Part shown: in pieces, positions 36,301 to 46,920 of the stretch
How the letters are laid out: each line of letters opens with the position of its first letter
Position numbering within the stretch: position 1 is the first letter of the stretch
Assembly: GCF_030704535.1 (NCBI RefSeq)
Contig: NC_081823.1
Span: forward strand, 2,016,501-2,080,500
Reading direction: 5' to 3'
DNA from: Vitis vinifera
Taxonomy: Eukaryota > Streptophyta > Magnoliopsida > Vitales > Vitaceae
DNA length: 64,000 bases
Program-made: the position numbers and the translations under genes
Notes under the pieces: model-generated
Database searches by the model: none
The model's input: the letters and a program-made list of their open reading frames with translations, nothing else
What the model was told of the DNA's origin: nothing

Positions 36301-36545
36301 TCGCCTTGAGAGTCTCTCGAATGCAAAACCAATCGTTGATTTGTCTTCTTGTAGAAATCATCAATGGCCAACTCCATTGCTACTTTCTCTTCTTTGCCGA
36401 CACGGGAACCATAATCAACGATGACTCCTATACTGCCATCGCTGTGGCTGGTGCCTCCATGATCAGCTGCTGCTGCTGCTGGTGAGAGCAACAGCACCCA
36501 GGCCATGAAAGACAAGAAAAATCGACTCATTTGAAGGTAGCCCAT
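33338..36545 (-). CDS. Glutamate receptor-like channel, clade II (GLR2-type)
   Basis: Five minus-strand exons, 36545-36278, 36038-34780, 34704-34398, 34287-33899 and 33745-33338, join in phase to 876 aa, near the usual 900. Order: signal peptide (about 1-27, MSRFFLSFMAWVLLLSPAAA), bilobed periplasmic-type amino-terminal domain (about 38-400), ligand-binding half S1 from about 443 (KPLRIGVPQHGTF), M1 (about 563-583), pore loop (about 597-612, LLCMSFTTLFSLHG), M3 with SYTANLSTLLTVQQL (about 636-650), S2, and M4 (about 790-813). This is the full plan of a plant GLR, a plasma-membrane or endomembrane ligand-gated cation channel. All splice sites are GT-AG and no stop or shift is seen. A dead tandem copy lies at 44200-46398. 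Clade II is by resemblance; the ligand cannot be inferred. Confidence 0.9.
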
Positions 36546-36615
36546 CTCCTATATTTTCTTTGTTAGGAAGAAAAGCTTAATAATACATCCTAATACATCA
36601 TATGTCAGCATATAC

Positions 36616-36625
36616 ATATATATAG
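36616..36625 (-). promoter_or_regulatory. Candidate TATA box of the GLR gene
   Basis: Minus-strand CTATATATAT lies about 75 bp upstream of the start codon, consistent with a short 5' leader. No other promoter element was resolved. Confidence 0.4.
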
Positions 36626-36925
36626 ATGGATCTCAATTCATAAAAAAATGGTAGTCTCTATGCTGATAGGATACTTGCCAGTTCCCTATTTACACGTATA
36701 TTGACAGAATCAACTGGTAATTACCAGATATTTTCTTGTGAAATTTCATCTGTGGCCACCATTTAAGCTTTGATATTCAACAGTCAATGAAAGCCAAAGC
36801 CCCTTGACTTGAGAGGGTCTACAAGAATATTTGAAGAGTCGAGGATGAACTTGGTTGGTGAGGGAGAAAAGCGCGTTGCCTCACTTCAAAGTATAGTCAA
36901 GTCATAGAAGTTGTTAAGATTTACT

Positions 36926-37230
36926 CCTGTTTGGAAACTAATTTTGAAAACAATTTTTTGTTTTGATAAACTTTTTGAAAGAAAATAATTTTTTTTGAGA
37001 ATTTGCTTCCAAAGCAAGTTGATTTTGGTAATTTTTTGTATAATGTTGCGAGAAATTTTTTTGGAAATTTGGAACCATTTTAAAAACTTTTACATTGTGT
37101 AGTACATTTTCAAAAACATTGCCAAAAGAGAACAGATTTTTTTTTTTTTTGGAAATTTCTAAAAATAAAGGTGTTTTACAAGTTGTTTTAAAAAAAGCTT
37201 TTAAAAATAAAAAATAGAAAAAAAAACTCA
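36926..37230. mobile_element. MITE-like element upstream of the GLR gene
   Basis: A TTGGAAACTAATTTTGAAAA start, GAAAATAATTTTTTTTGAGA interior and AACTCATTTGGAT end, non-coding. A diverged copy lies at the same place upstream of the GLR pseudogene (46635-46920), so it was there before the tandem duplication. Confidence 0.45.
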
Positions 37231-37542
37231 TTTGGATATATAAATTTTAATGTTTTTAAAAATAATTTTTCTATTTTAGTTTTGTAAAAAAAATTGTAAA
37301 TTTAATTGATGTAATATCGATTAAATTTGGTTTGAGTCATACTAAAAGTAAAAAAAAAAAAAATTATAATTAAAAATAAATATTTTTTTTAGTAAATTGT
37401 GAATACTAATACTATAATAAAGTTATAAATTATAATTTTTTTTTTAAAAAAAAATTATACTATTCCAGTGTAAATCATAGATTATGAATATTAACATCCT
37501 CATAAGAATAATTGAACTTTTTTTTTGGTTAAAATGAATAAT
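37231..37542. other. AT-rich spacer left of the LTR element
   Basis: Poly-A/T-rich DNA with no gene or clear repeat structure. Confidence 0.6.
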
Positions 37543-38880
37543 AATAGTGTAGACCCTCATTTTGGTCCATAAGTTTTTAGGGTATTTTCAGGGCATATTT
37601 TCACCACTTTGAGGAGCTTTTTGGCAGCTGGCATGAGAGGAGTGATCCTAGAAGTAAGAAATCAGGGATTGACACGTTGCATGGGGATATTCTGGCAGTA
37701 GTGAGGCACGTATTTTTTCTGTTAGAGGAGGTAGGTGCTGATTGGTGAAAAGGAACCTTTGGCCAGAGGTAGGGTGCTTTTTCAGAAGCTGCTGCAGGGT
37801 ATCTGTAGGGGGAGGTCTCCATTGCTGTTTGGAGAGAGATATGCTAGGAAGAGAGCAGAGAGAGGTGGATACGGTTGCAGAGGGGGGAGATATTTTTTTG
37901 AGAGGTGAGAGAAGAAGGAAGAGAAAGCTGCAGAGAGAGAAAGAGAGAGGGATCCCAGAGAGCTGAGAGTGAGAAAAAGGGAGATTCCGAGGGGGTTTTT
38001 CATCTGAGGGAGACTGAGTTTTGAGGAGGAGGAGACTAGTTCTGGAGAGGTTTTCATTGCCAGGGAAGAGAGGAGAGTTTTCTGAGAGGGAGAGAGAGCA
38101 GGAGGAGAAGAACAGAGGAAAAATAGCAGAAACGAGGGAAAGATTTTTTTAGGGAACTTCAGAGCTGGGATTTTACAGAGAGGGGAGTAAGCTAGAAGGG
38201 AAGACACCAAAACAGAGGGATATTTGGAGAGGGTGTTGAAGATCTTGAGAAGCTGTGGGATGGAGGAGCAGGGAGAGCTGAAATAGAGGAAAGAAAGGGG
38301 ACATTCTCAGGTACGTTTGCTAGACCTCATTTTGATTGCCATTGATGTTTCTTCTGGTTGTTGTGACTGTGTAGTGTCATATCCGCTCCCTGCTCTTCAT
38401 GTGAGGTTTGATTTAAAATGAGAATTCTTCTTTTAATATCCTTTGTGTGTTTGAGTGAGATCCTTTAATCTCATTCCCATATGGTTTAAATCTCGTTTTC
38501 ATCTGGTTTCTTTTTCCACCTATGCATAAGCCCTATGGCTTCAATATAAGACGGGCTCGGGTCATTGTTTTCTGGGGATTCATTTTATACTCTGTTTTTG
38601 GTCCTTGCTTCATGGTTGTTTACCCTCTATTCTCGGTGGTCACTCGTACGCCCAAGGAGAAGAATCTTGGCTAGTACTGCTAGTGGTTTTTGTATGGGCA
38701 CATTTTGTGAATCCGGGAAGATGTCGTGGCCTTGCTCATAGAATCGCTTGAATATTCTGCTCAGAATGGGTGATTGCCATATTCAGGGAAGCTACTCCAT
38801 AGCCCATCTCTCTCTCTTACTTATGTGAGGTCCAGAGGGAGTGAGTTTGTTTGAAACCATGTTCGGTATCAGCAGCAGCC

Positions 38881-38974
38881 ATAGCTTTGCCAGTTGAGAA
38901 GACCAGTTCTGGCCGGGAGTGCAAGGTCAAGGAAATGTATCAGGTGGGCTTCGGCCGTCTGGATATCCAAGCAA
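38881..38974 (+). pseudogene. S-adenosylhomocysteine hydrolase 5' fragment inside the LTR element
   Basis: About 31 codons read IALPVEKTSSGRECKVKEMY and then QVGFGRLDIQ, aligning with the conserved N-terminus of plant SAHH (adenosylhomocysteinase). The normal ATG is ATA at 38881-38883. Homology then stops and the frame hits a TGA. SAHH removes S-adenosylhomocysteine in the methyl cycle; this piece has no catalytic or NAD-binding part. It is more diverged than the AGO1 piece, so it may be an older capture. Confidence 0.6.
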
Positions 38975-39789
38975 GTGGAAGCTGATATCTCATCGGGTCT
39001 CAGATTATGTGGTTAGCGGCAAGAGGACCTGATTTCGATACCCCTACTGTTGTTGCTGAGGATGGGTATAAATGCAATTCGTGGAGGTTATACAAGCAAT
39101 GGAGCCAAGCAGTCTGTACTTCAAGTTGTGCTTGCGCATCGTCCACCGGGTGATGAGAGGTCCTTAAGTCCGCAATCAGTGAAAAGTCAAAAGGTACATT
39201 TCCCAGAAGGAATTCAGGCTTGAAGGCACCAGCAACCAGGATCAGGAGGATTATCTACTGCTTACCCTTTCTATGGGATCTGGCTATCAGCAAGAAGAAA
39301 AGAAAATATAGTGAGAAACCAGAGGCAAAGCCCGTGTTGTGGGAAGCACCAACAGGTGATATTCAAACAGTTGGTGGAGTTGTCAGTTTGGCTCATTGAA
39401 AATCTCTCATCTCCTGCTACCTCATAAAGCCCTAAGACCTACTCGTGCATGGCATGCATGACAAGCAAGGCCACCTAGCAGCGTCCCCTTTTGACAATTA
39501 CCTCAATCTGCAAGTTGCCAATCAAATTAGTTGGCTACCATTCCTTATCCGCGTGCCACGCATGCGTTCTCTAGCTTGCCACCACAAGTCCTCATCCCAT
39601 AAATCATCTCTATCGTTCCATAGCTCATAGCCTTACACATTCCCCTACCCATCATTGTCTCTCTCTCTCTCTAAATCTCCACGTTCCTTTCACTGTTCCT
39701 GACTCATGACTCACCCTCTCATCCATTCTTTTGTCATTTTACCCGCGTTACGTGGCCTATGCATTCATGGGTTTCCACAGTCCCATCAA
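38975..39789 (+). other. Internal sequence of the LTR element, origin unknown
   Basis: It has the GC content of genic DNA. Short reading frames occur (for example VLQVVLAHRPPGDERSLSPQ near 39120-39180) but I do not recognise them. The stretch 39440-39720, with a CT microsatellite at about 39658-39673, resembles a plant promoter or 5' leader. It could be more captured host DNA. Confidence 0.35.
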
Positions 39790-40225
39790 AGCCTCAAATC
39801 TGGCCATCAGAAAGATAGGAGATTCAGGTGTGACAACAATTGTAGGTGGGAAATCAAATGTTGCAGGGTATGGAAATGGACCCTGTGAGGATGCAAAGTT
39901 CTCAAGAGATTTTGATGTAGTGTATGTTCGGCCTACCCGTTCTTTATTAGTTGTTGACAGAGGAAACGCTGCACTTTGGTAAATCTCTCTCAACCAGGAG
40001 GATTGCGATTACCAGAACAGTTCTATTTCTGCCACAGATATTTTTATGGTTATTGGCGCTGTCATGGTAGGATATGCTTCATGTTTGCTTCAGAAAGGAT
40101 TTGGGCCTTCTGTTTTCTCAAAGACGCAACACTCAGAGAGCGAATCCGAAGACCAACTGATCAAGGAGTACTATCTGTGGGGATGTTTCTCTCAGAACAG
40201 AGAGGTGGTTTCAGTGAAGGTTGTC
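39790..40225 (+). pseudogene. NHL-repeat protein fragment inside the LTR element
   Basis: The frame reads LAIRKIGDSGVTTIVGGKSN, then GYGNGPCEDAKFSRDFDVVY and SLLVVDRGNAAL, typical of a plant NHL-repeat (beta-propeller) protein. After an in-frame TAA at 39979-39981 the same frame continues (ISLNQEDCDYQ) into a membrane-like stretch (IFMVIGAVMVGYASCLLQ), then SESESEDQLIKEYY. The TGG-TAA pair where CGG-CAA would be expected points to C-to-T decay. No intron is seen, so it may derive from RNA. Upstream repeats of the parent are absent. It runs directly into the AGO1 piece, in a different frame. Confidence 0.6.
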
Positions 40226-40234
40226 CAAAATAAG

Positions 40235-42527
40235 CAAACTGGCTGCACGTGCTGATCTACACCATTTAGGACTGTTCTTACAGGGGAGGCAAGCTGATGC
40301 TCCCCAAGAAGCTCTTCAGGTTCTTGACATTGTTTTGCGCGAGTTGCCTACAACTCGGTACTGTCCCGTGGGGGGATCATTTTATTCTCCAGATCTAGGG
40401 AGAAGGCAGCCATTGGGTGAGGGTTTGGAAAGTTGGCGTGGTTTCTATCAGAGTATTCGGCCAACTCAGATGGGACTGTCACTGAATATTGATATGTCCT
40501 CGACGGCTTTTATTGAGCCATTGCCTGTCATTGATTTTGTGACACAGCTTCTGAATCGGGATGTTTCTTCCCGACCATTATCTGATGCTGATCGTGTAAA
40601 GGTTAAGAAGGCTCTCAGAGGAGTCAAAGTTGAAGTTACTCATCGGGGAAATATGCGTAGAAAATATCGTATATCTGGCTTAACATCACAAGCAACACGT
40701 GAATTGACTTTTCCTGTTGATGATAGAGGAACCGTGAAATCTGTCTTTGAGTACTTCTATGAAACATATGGGTTTGTCATTCAGCATTCTCAATGGCCTT
40801 GTCTGCAAGTGGGAAATCAACAGAGGCCAAATTATTTGCCTATGGAGGTTTGCAAGATTGTTGAAGGCCAAAGATATTCCAAGAGGTTGAATGAGAGGCA
40901 GATTACTGCTTTACTGAAGGTGACTTGTCAACGTCCTCAAGAAAGGGAGCATGACATAATGCAGACGATTCACCATAATGCTTATCATGAGGATCCTTAT
41001 GCTAAGGAGTTTGGTATCAAAATCAGTGAGAAGCTCGCTTCAGTTGAAGCTCGCATTTTACCTGCTCCATGGCTTAAATACCATGATACGGGAAGGGAAA
41101 AGGATTGTCTGCCTCAAGTTGGCCAGTGGAATATGATGAATAAGAAAATGGTCAATGGTGGAACTGTCAACAATTGGATTGGCATAAATTTTTCACGTGG
41201 AGTACAAGAGAGTGTGGCTCGTGGGTTCTGTCAGGAGTTTGCACAAATGTGTTATATTTCTGGCATGGCATTTAATCCGGAACCAGTACTTCCACCAATT
41301 ACTGCACGTCCTGATCAGGTGGAGAGAGTTTTGAAGGCAAGGTTTCATGAAGCCATGACCAAACTCCAGCCACAGGGCAAGGAGCTTGATTTGCTTATTG
41401 TTATTTTGCCAGATAATAATGGTTCACTCTATGGTGATTTGAAACGAATCTGTGAGACAGATCTTGGGCTTGTTTCACAGTGTTGCTTACATAAACATGT
41501 GTATAGAATGAGTAAGCAATATCTGGCAAATGTGGCATTGAGGATTAATGTAAAGGTTGGAGGGAGAAATACGGTGCTTGTTGATGCAATATCAAGGCGC
41601 ATACCTCTGGTCAGTGATCGGCCCACTATCATTTTTGGGGCTGATGTTACCCATCCTCACCCAGGAGAGGATTCAAGCCCATCTATTGTTGCTGTTGTCG
41701 CCTCTCAAGATTGGCCCGAGATTACAAAATATGCTGGTTTGGTTTGTGCTCAGGCCCACCGACAGGGGCTCATCCAAGATCTTTATAAGACTTGGCAGGA
41801 TCCTGTAAGAGGAACTGTGTCTGGTGGAATGATCAAAGAACTGCTTATATCTTTCCGTAGAGCAACTGGGCAGAAACCTCAGCGCATAATATTCTATAGG
41901 GATGGGGTCAGTGAAGGGCAGTTCTATCAAGTCTTACTATATGAACTTGATGCTATTCGTAAGGCATGTGCATCTTTGGAGCCAAACTATCAGCCTCCTG
42001 TGACATTTGTTGTGGTTCAGAAACGCCATCATACTAGATTGTTTGCCAACAACCATAATGACCGGAATGCAGTTGACAAGAGTGGGAATATATTACCTGG
42101 TACTGTTGTAGATTCTAAGATCTGCCATCCTACTGAGTTTGACTTTTACCTGTGCAGCCATGCTGGCATTCAGGGCACAAGCTGACCTGCCCATTACCAC
42201 GTGTTGTGGGATGAAAACAAGTTCACAGCTGATGGGCTGCAGTCCCTCACAAACAACCTCTGCTACACATATGCTAGGTGCACACGCTCTGTTTCCATCG
42301 TGCCCCCTGCATACTATGCTCATCTGGCTGCTTTCCGAGCACGCTTCTATATGGAGCCAGAGACATCAGATAGTGGGTCAATGACAAGCGGTGCTGCTGC
42401 TGGTCGTGGGGGCATGGGTGTTGGAGGACCAGGTCCTCGAAACACACGGGTATCAGGTGCTAATGCAGCCGTTAGACCCCTCCTGGCCCTCAAGGAGAAT
42501 GTCAAGAGGGTCATGTTTTACTGTTAG
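40235..42527 (+). pseudogene. AGO1: Processed ARGONAUTE1 copy, 5'-truncated, with a nonsense codon
   Basis: An uninterrupted frame from [16 protein letters not shown] to HAGIQGTS (ends 42185) matches AGO1 across the late N domain, ArgoL1, PAZ, MID and most of PIWI, with no introns where the parent gene has many. It is therefore a copy of spliced mRNA. The N-terminal third is missing. Catalytic-type residues are visible in [11 protein letters not shown] (Asp codon 41643-41645), [10 protein letters not shown] and [11 protein letters not shown] (Asp 41901-41903). A TGA at 42183-42185 replaces the Arg codon expected before PAHYHVLW, so the product would lose the last catalytic His and the C-terminus. 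The same frame then continues open to VKRVMFYC and a TAG at 42525-42527, followed by 3'-UTR-like sequence to about 42700. The otherwise clean frame suggests recent capture or conservation. Confidence 0.9.
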
Positions 42528-42699
42528 TTTCTTCTACATTCAGGAACCAGAATTTCCAGTTCGGCAATAAGGCTCCTCATTCACATGACCACCCCGGGGT
42601 ACCTCTGATCAGTCCTCGCCCATCATCAGTTTCAGTATACTGATGATCTCGCAGTGTTCATCACTCCGGCTCCGCTGGGATTTTAGAGAAGGCATGCAA

Positions 42700-43640
42700 C
42701 TGGTGTTCAAGGTGCACCAAGTTCAGAATCCCACTCTGCATGGCCTACATGGACGTCTTTGGGCCTTATGTTCTTCTGTCATTACTTCATCTTTGTTTTC
42801 AAAATAACTTCCTAAGCTCCATCTTGCCTATGATCCTCCAAATTTAATTCTCCCAAATAATTTCCATTCCTCCTTTTTCATCCTTAGCATTTTTTCTTAG
42901 GCTTCAAAAACCCGATTTTCAATAAAACTTGGCCACCATTTCCTTTCCGGTGAGCCACATTTGAATTTTCTGTGATTTTTTTAAAATGTTTTAAAATAAG
43001 TGTGAATTTATTTTCGCAATTCTAAGTGATAGAATTTGTGAAATTAATTCACTCAAAATAAAAACGGGCTTTGGTGGGGGCCCAACATATGTGATTGATT
43101 GATTAATTGATTGATTTGATTGCCATGCATGAATGATTTATTCTGCTCTATGATATGCATGAGACTATTCATTAATTGTGCACTAATCTCACTTCTTGAT
43201 AGCGCATTGAAGAATCGTTGCCCAGGTACACATCTGTTCTTATTCTGATCTTGCTATATGCATGTTTTGATACTCATATGTGCATGATTGATTTGAGTAT
43301 TTATTGATTTCCTCATCATTGCCACACCAGCTTCATTCTATTAGTAGAGGCCCGACATTAGGGACTTAGAGGGGTGCTACGGTCTTTACCGTACCTTCCC
43401 GATAAGTAACCTGACCCCCGAACCTGATCCGGTTTTTCACAGACCGCCTTTTCTAAAATAAGGAGTCACACTTAGGGTTTTTCTTTCTTATTTTGTTTAC
43501 CCTTTAAAAATAAAAACAAAAATAAGTGGCGACTCCAAGTCATTTTTCAAACAATAAATAAAAATCATTTTCAAATCAAAATCGAGTTTCGCCATTCGAG
43601 TGGGAAACGCATTCGAGCGATCGAAAATGCGGGGTCCACA
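42700..43640 (+). other. 3' non-coding arm of the LTR element
   Basis: It contains GATTGATTGATTAATTGATT repeats, GAGGGGTGCTACGGTC, AAGTGGCGACTCCAAGTC and the terminal GGGGTCCACA, wording typical of plant gypsy LTR 3' ends. No coding sequence. Confidence 0.55.
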
Positions 43641-43645
43641 AATAG

Positions 43646-44165
43646 TTTAAAAATAATGATTATTAATCATATTTAATTTAAAAACAAAAAAAATTAATTT
43701 TTTTAATATATAAATGAGTCAAAATTTCATTATGAATATGTTGATTTAATTAATACAATCAATTTTTTGAATTTCAAATTATTCTTAAAATTAATTTAAA
43801 AAAAGTCTAAGTTGATTTAGTTTTAATTGATTTAGAATCTATTTATCTAATGAAAAAATTTAGAAAAATATAATTGTATACAAAGAAAAAATAATAAAAT
43901 CATAACTTATTCTTAACTAATTTTGGTCTATTATTTTTTAATATTAATTGGATTTATTTTGAAATTCTAAATTATTTTTAAAAATTATTAGACTTATTAA
44001 TAAATTCAATATCAAGTATTGTTTTATTTTAAATTCATCGATCTGTTTAATAACAACAGCAAAATTATTATCGACTAATTTAGTTTATGAATTTTTGGTG
44101 GTAATTGAGTTGTTTTTAAATTTAAAATTATTTTTAAAAATTAATATACTTTTAAGGAATCCAAG
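43646..44165. other. AT-rich spacer right of the LTR element
   Basis: AT-rich DNA with no gene; it joins the homology with the 3' flank of the intact GLR gene at about 44166. Confidence 0.6.
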
Positions 44166-44199
44166 CAGTAAGTTCCATATGCAGTACATTGTGGCTTTT

Positions 44200-46398
44200 C
44201 TAAGAGAGAAGGAAGAACTTCCAGAGTCCATAGCTCGCCATGGCACGGTATGTCTGAAGTGTTCTTGTGAATCCCTTTTGTCTTAGGCATTTCCGTGGCT
44301 TCCTCTGTACGTTCCTAACTCTACTAGAGAACTGGTTCTTTTGATGTCTCCAGCAGAGGATCGTGTTCTTTGTGCATGGTGATGTATCCAGGATCTCATT
44401 GCTGCAGATGTCAGCCTCCAAATGCCTGTGTTCCAACATAAAATCCTGGAAATGCTGCTTCTGGCATGGCGTGCCACATAGATTGCCAGTGAAACTGTTG
44501 ATGTAGCTCCTGTTGCTAAGAAGAGCGCCCAAAGGCTGTCTGGGCTAATGCTGTGATCATCGTCTGCTTCCACTTCCAAGCATTTCTGGGAGTGGACCAA
44601 CTTGTTACGTAAGTACATTATCTCACCCTTTTCATACAATTTCACCACCGCTTCTGAGATGTCTGGAAGTATAGTTTAACACTGAGTTATGGTGTCAAGG
44701 AACAAAGGAAAAAAGATCTCTTACCTTGAGATGAACCTGCTCCACCAGTGAATCATAGCTGCCATTGTAAGGAATGAGCTTGTATGTTAAAGGATATCCC
44801 GGGTGTTCTAGAGTTGCATTGAAAACCTCGATGGACAATCCGGTAACAGAATAATGGCTTCCATCATATGTCACGTTAACGAACTGTTGGAATGTTCCAC
44901 GTTGGGGGACACCGATCCGCAATGGTTTTTGGCTTGTTGGAAGAGACCATCCTCTTGGAACAGACCAAGGGTATCCTGGCCAGAGCACTTGTCCAAGGAA
45001 TCGGAGCTGCCTACCGTATTTTGCTGTCTCATTGGTAGTCTTGGAGAAACCAAATCCCTTGAACCAGAACCCGAGTTCTCTGTAACTCTTTCCAATCACA
45101 TTAGTAATCTAAAAGGTTTGCAGTGGAGCCAAGCTTCGCCTGTTGAATTGGATTCTACTGGTTAGTGCATGGAAATCAGTGAGTGCTATTCTTTCTAACA
45201 ATGGTTGGATTGACCCTTTTTTGCTGCTTGAAGCTGCCTCCATTGCAAGAGCCACACACCATACAGCATCATATGCCTGCAGAGCGAAAATCCCAGGCTC
45301 TTGGTTGTCTTCCTTGGGATACAAGGAATGAAACTTTTCTCTGAATCTGAGGTCGAACTCCTGGAACCATGGTCCACTTTGAGAGAAGTAGCTCTTCAAT
45401 CCTAGAATGCCTTGCATTGATGAGAGATGATTGCAGAATTCACAGAATGTACAAGACTCGTGGTGCTGTATGTAATGATCCAAACACAGCCCTCTTCCAT
45501 CATGCCCAATTCGTTAGCTGTTTGAAATAGACTCACTGCCATTGATAAAGAGGAATGAAGCACAAATACTCTTGATTGCCTTCCTTTAAGCCGCTCAAGC
45601 TCATCTGATAAAGGAGTAGAGGAATTGACAGTAAATGGTGGAAGAGCCAGAAGGTAGCCAATTTCTGAACCCACTTGCTTGAGGGCATCAGCAAGACATG
45701 GAATGATATCAGTGGCAGCAGAGTCAATGTCCTCGTATATCACAGTGATCCAACGCCATCTCCAGGATCCAACAATGGCAGCCACTGCATTCATTTGCCA
45801 GTATCTAATTGGTGAGGCTTGAACCAGGAATGGCGCACCTCCTCCCAAGTCTGAAGGCCTACAATGGCCTGCACTTGCTGCTTCTCTATGAGGTCCATGG
45901 TTAGCTGCAGTCCAGATCATTATGGTTAGAAACACCATTCCTTACCTTTCTTTTCAGTTCATATCAATCCTACTTTGCTTTTTTCGGATCATAGTATGCT
46001 ATGACTGTATGCTATCATTGATGATAGTTCTGCCAATTTACACGATGGCATTGAGCTCAGCTTAGTGTTTTTTTACTGATTTCATATTACCCAGAATTCT
46101 TATATATCAATAGAGCCTATCTGAAGGCTGTGGTTGTGGAAATTTTACCTGAAAGCCTCCTGCGAAGAGGATCGCCTTGAGAGTCTCTCAAACGCAAAAC
46201 CAATCGTTGATTAGTCTTGTTGTAGAAATCATCAATGGCCAACTCCATTGCTACTTTCTCTTCTTTGCCCACACGGGAACCATAATCAACAATGACTCCT
46301 ATACTGTCATTGCTGTAGCTGATGCCTCCATGATCAGCTGCAGCTTGCACCCAGGTCATGAAAGAGAAGAAAAATCGACTCATTTGAAGATAGCCCAT
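44200..46398 (-). pseudogene. Dead tandem copy of the GLR gene
   Basis: Closely similar to the intact gene at 33338-36545. Exon 1 (46398-46149) keeps its ATG and donor but has a shortened signal peptide. Exon 2 has lost about 78 bp near 45835, has a +2 frameshift near 45425 (GAGAGATG versus GAGATG) and a CAG-to-TAG stop at 45111-45109. Exons 3 and 4, their introns and the start of exon 5 are deleted by a junction near 44680, so M1, the pore, M3 and much of S2 are gone. The last exon, with M4, survives in part. No channel could be made. The shared 5' flank, including a MITE-like element, shows it arose by segmental tandem duplication. Confidence 0.92.
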
Positions 46399-46634
46399 CT
46401 CCTATATTTTCTTATGAAAGTTCACCTCTGGCCACCATTTAAGCTTTAAAATTCAACAGTCAATGAAAGTCAAAGCCCCATGACTTCGCAGGTTTTACAG
46501 GAATCTTTGAAGAGTCGAGGATGAACTTGCATGGTGAGGGAGAAAAACGCGTTGCCTCACTTCAAAGTCCCACATTTTTTATTTTTAAGCATTATAGTCG
46601 AGTCATAAGCATAGAAGTTGTTAAGATTTTATCC

Positions 46635-46920
46635 CTGTTTGGAAACTAATTTTGAAAACTAATTTTTTGTTTTGAAAAACTTTTTAAAATAAAATAATGT
46701 TTTGAGAATTTGGTTCGAATAGAATATATTGGAAGTGTTTTTGGTAACTTTTTGTATATTCCAAGAAAAAATTTAAAATTTGGAAATATTTTGAAAACTT
46801 TTACATTGTGCAAACAGTACATTTTCAAAGAGAATAATTTTTGTTTATTTTCCTAATGTCTAAAAATAAAAGAGTTTTAAAAAATAAAAAATACAAAAAA
46901 AAAACTCATTTGAATAAATC
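46635..46920. mobile_element. MITE-like element upstream of the GLR pseudogene (duplicate)
   Basis: A diverged copy of 36926-37230 (TTGGAAACTAATTTTGAAAA start), in the same position relative to the GLR copy. It marks the left part of the tandem duplication. Confidence 0.45.

Larger units (their letters stand above)
37548..43640 (+). mobile_element. LTR-type element carrying captured host genes, no gag-pol
   Basis: The block starts TGTAGACCCTCATTTTGGTC and ends GCGGGGTCCACA. These are TG...CA termini that are short inverted repeats of each other (TGTAGACCC versus TGTGGACCC). They are flanked by the same five bases, AATAG, at 37543-37547 and 43641-43645. That is the signature of one integrase-mediated insertion of 6,093 bp. 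Inside I find no gag, protease, polymerase or integrase and no second copy of either terminus, so a direct LTR pair is not visible; it may be a very long solo LTR or a deleted/non-autonomous element. Instead it contains pieces of at least three host genes (38881-38974, about 39790-40225, about 40235-42700), at least the last copied from spliced RNA. The 3' 1 kb has LTR-like non-coding sequence. Confidence 0.75.

Noticed and set aside
37601-38210. GA/CT-rich open frames in the left arm of the LTR element
   Set aside because: Low-complexity purine-rich sequence gives long Ser/Leu- or Arg/Glu-rich frames by chance; no gag resemblance.
40221-42185. Treating the AGO1 frame as an intact functional gene
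   Set aside because: The start codon lies in foreign sequence, the N-terminal third is missing, and a nonsense codon removes the last catalytic residue; intronless structure shows a retrocopy.
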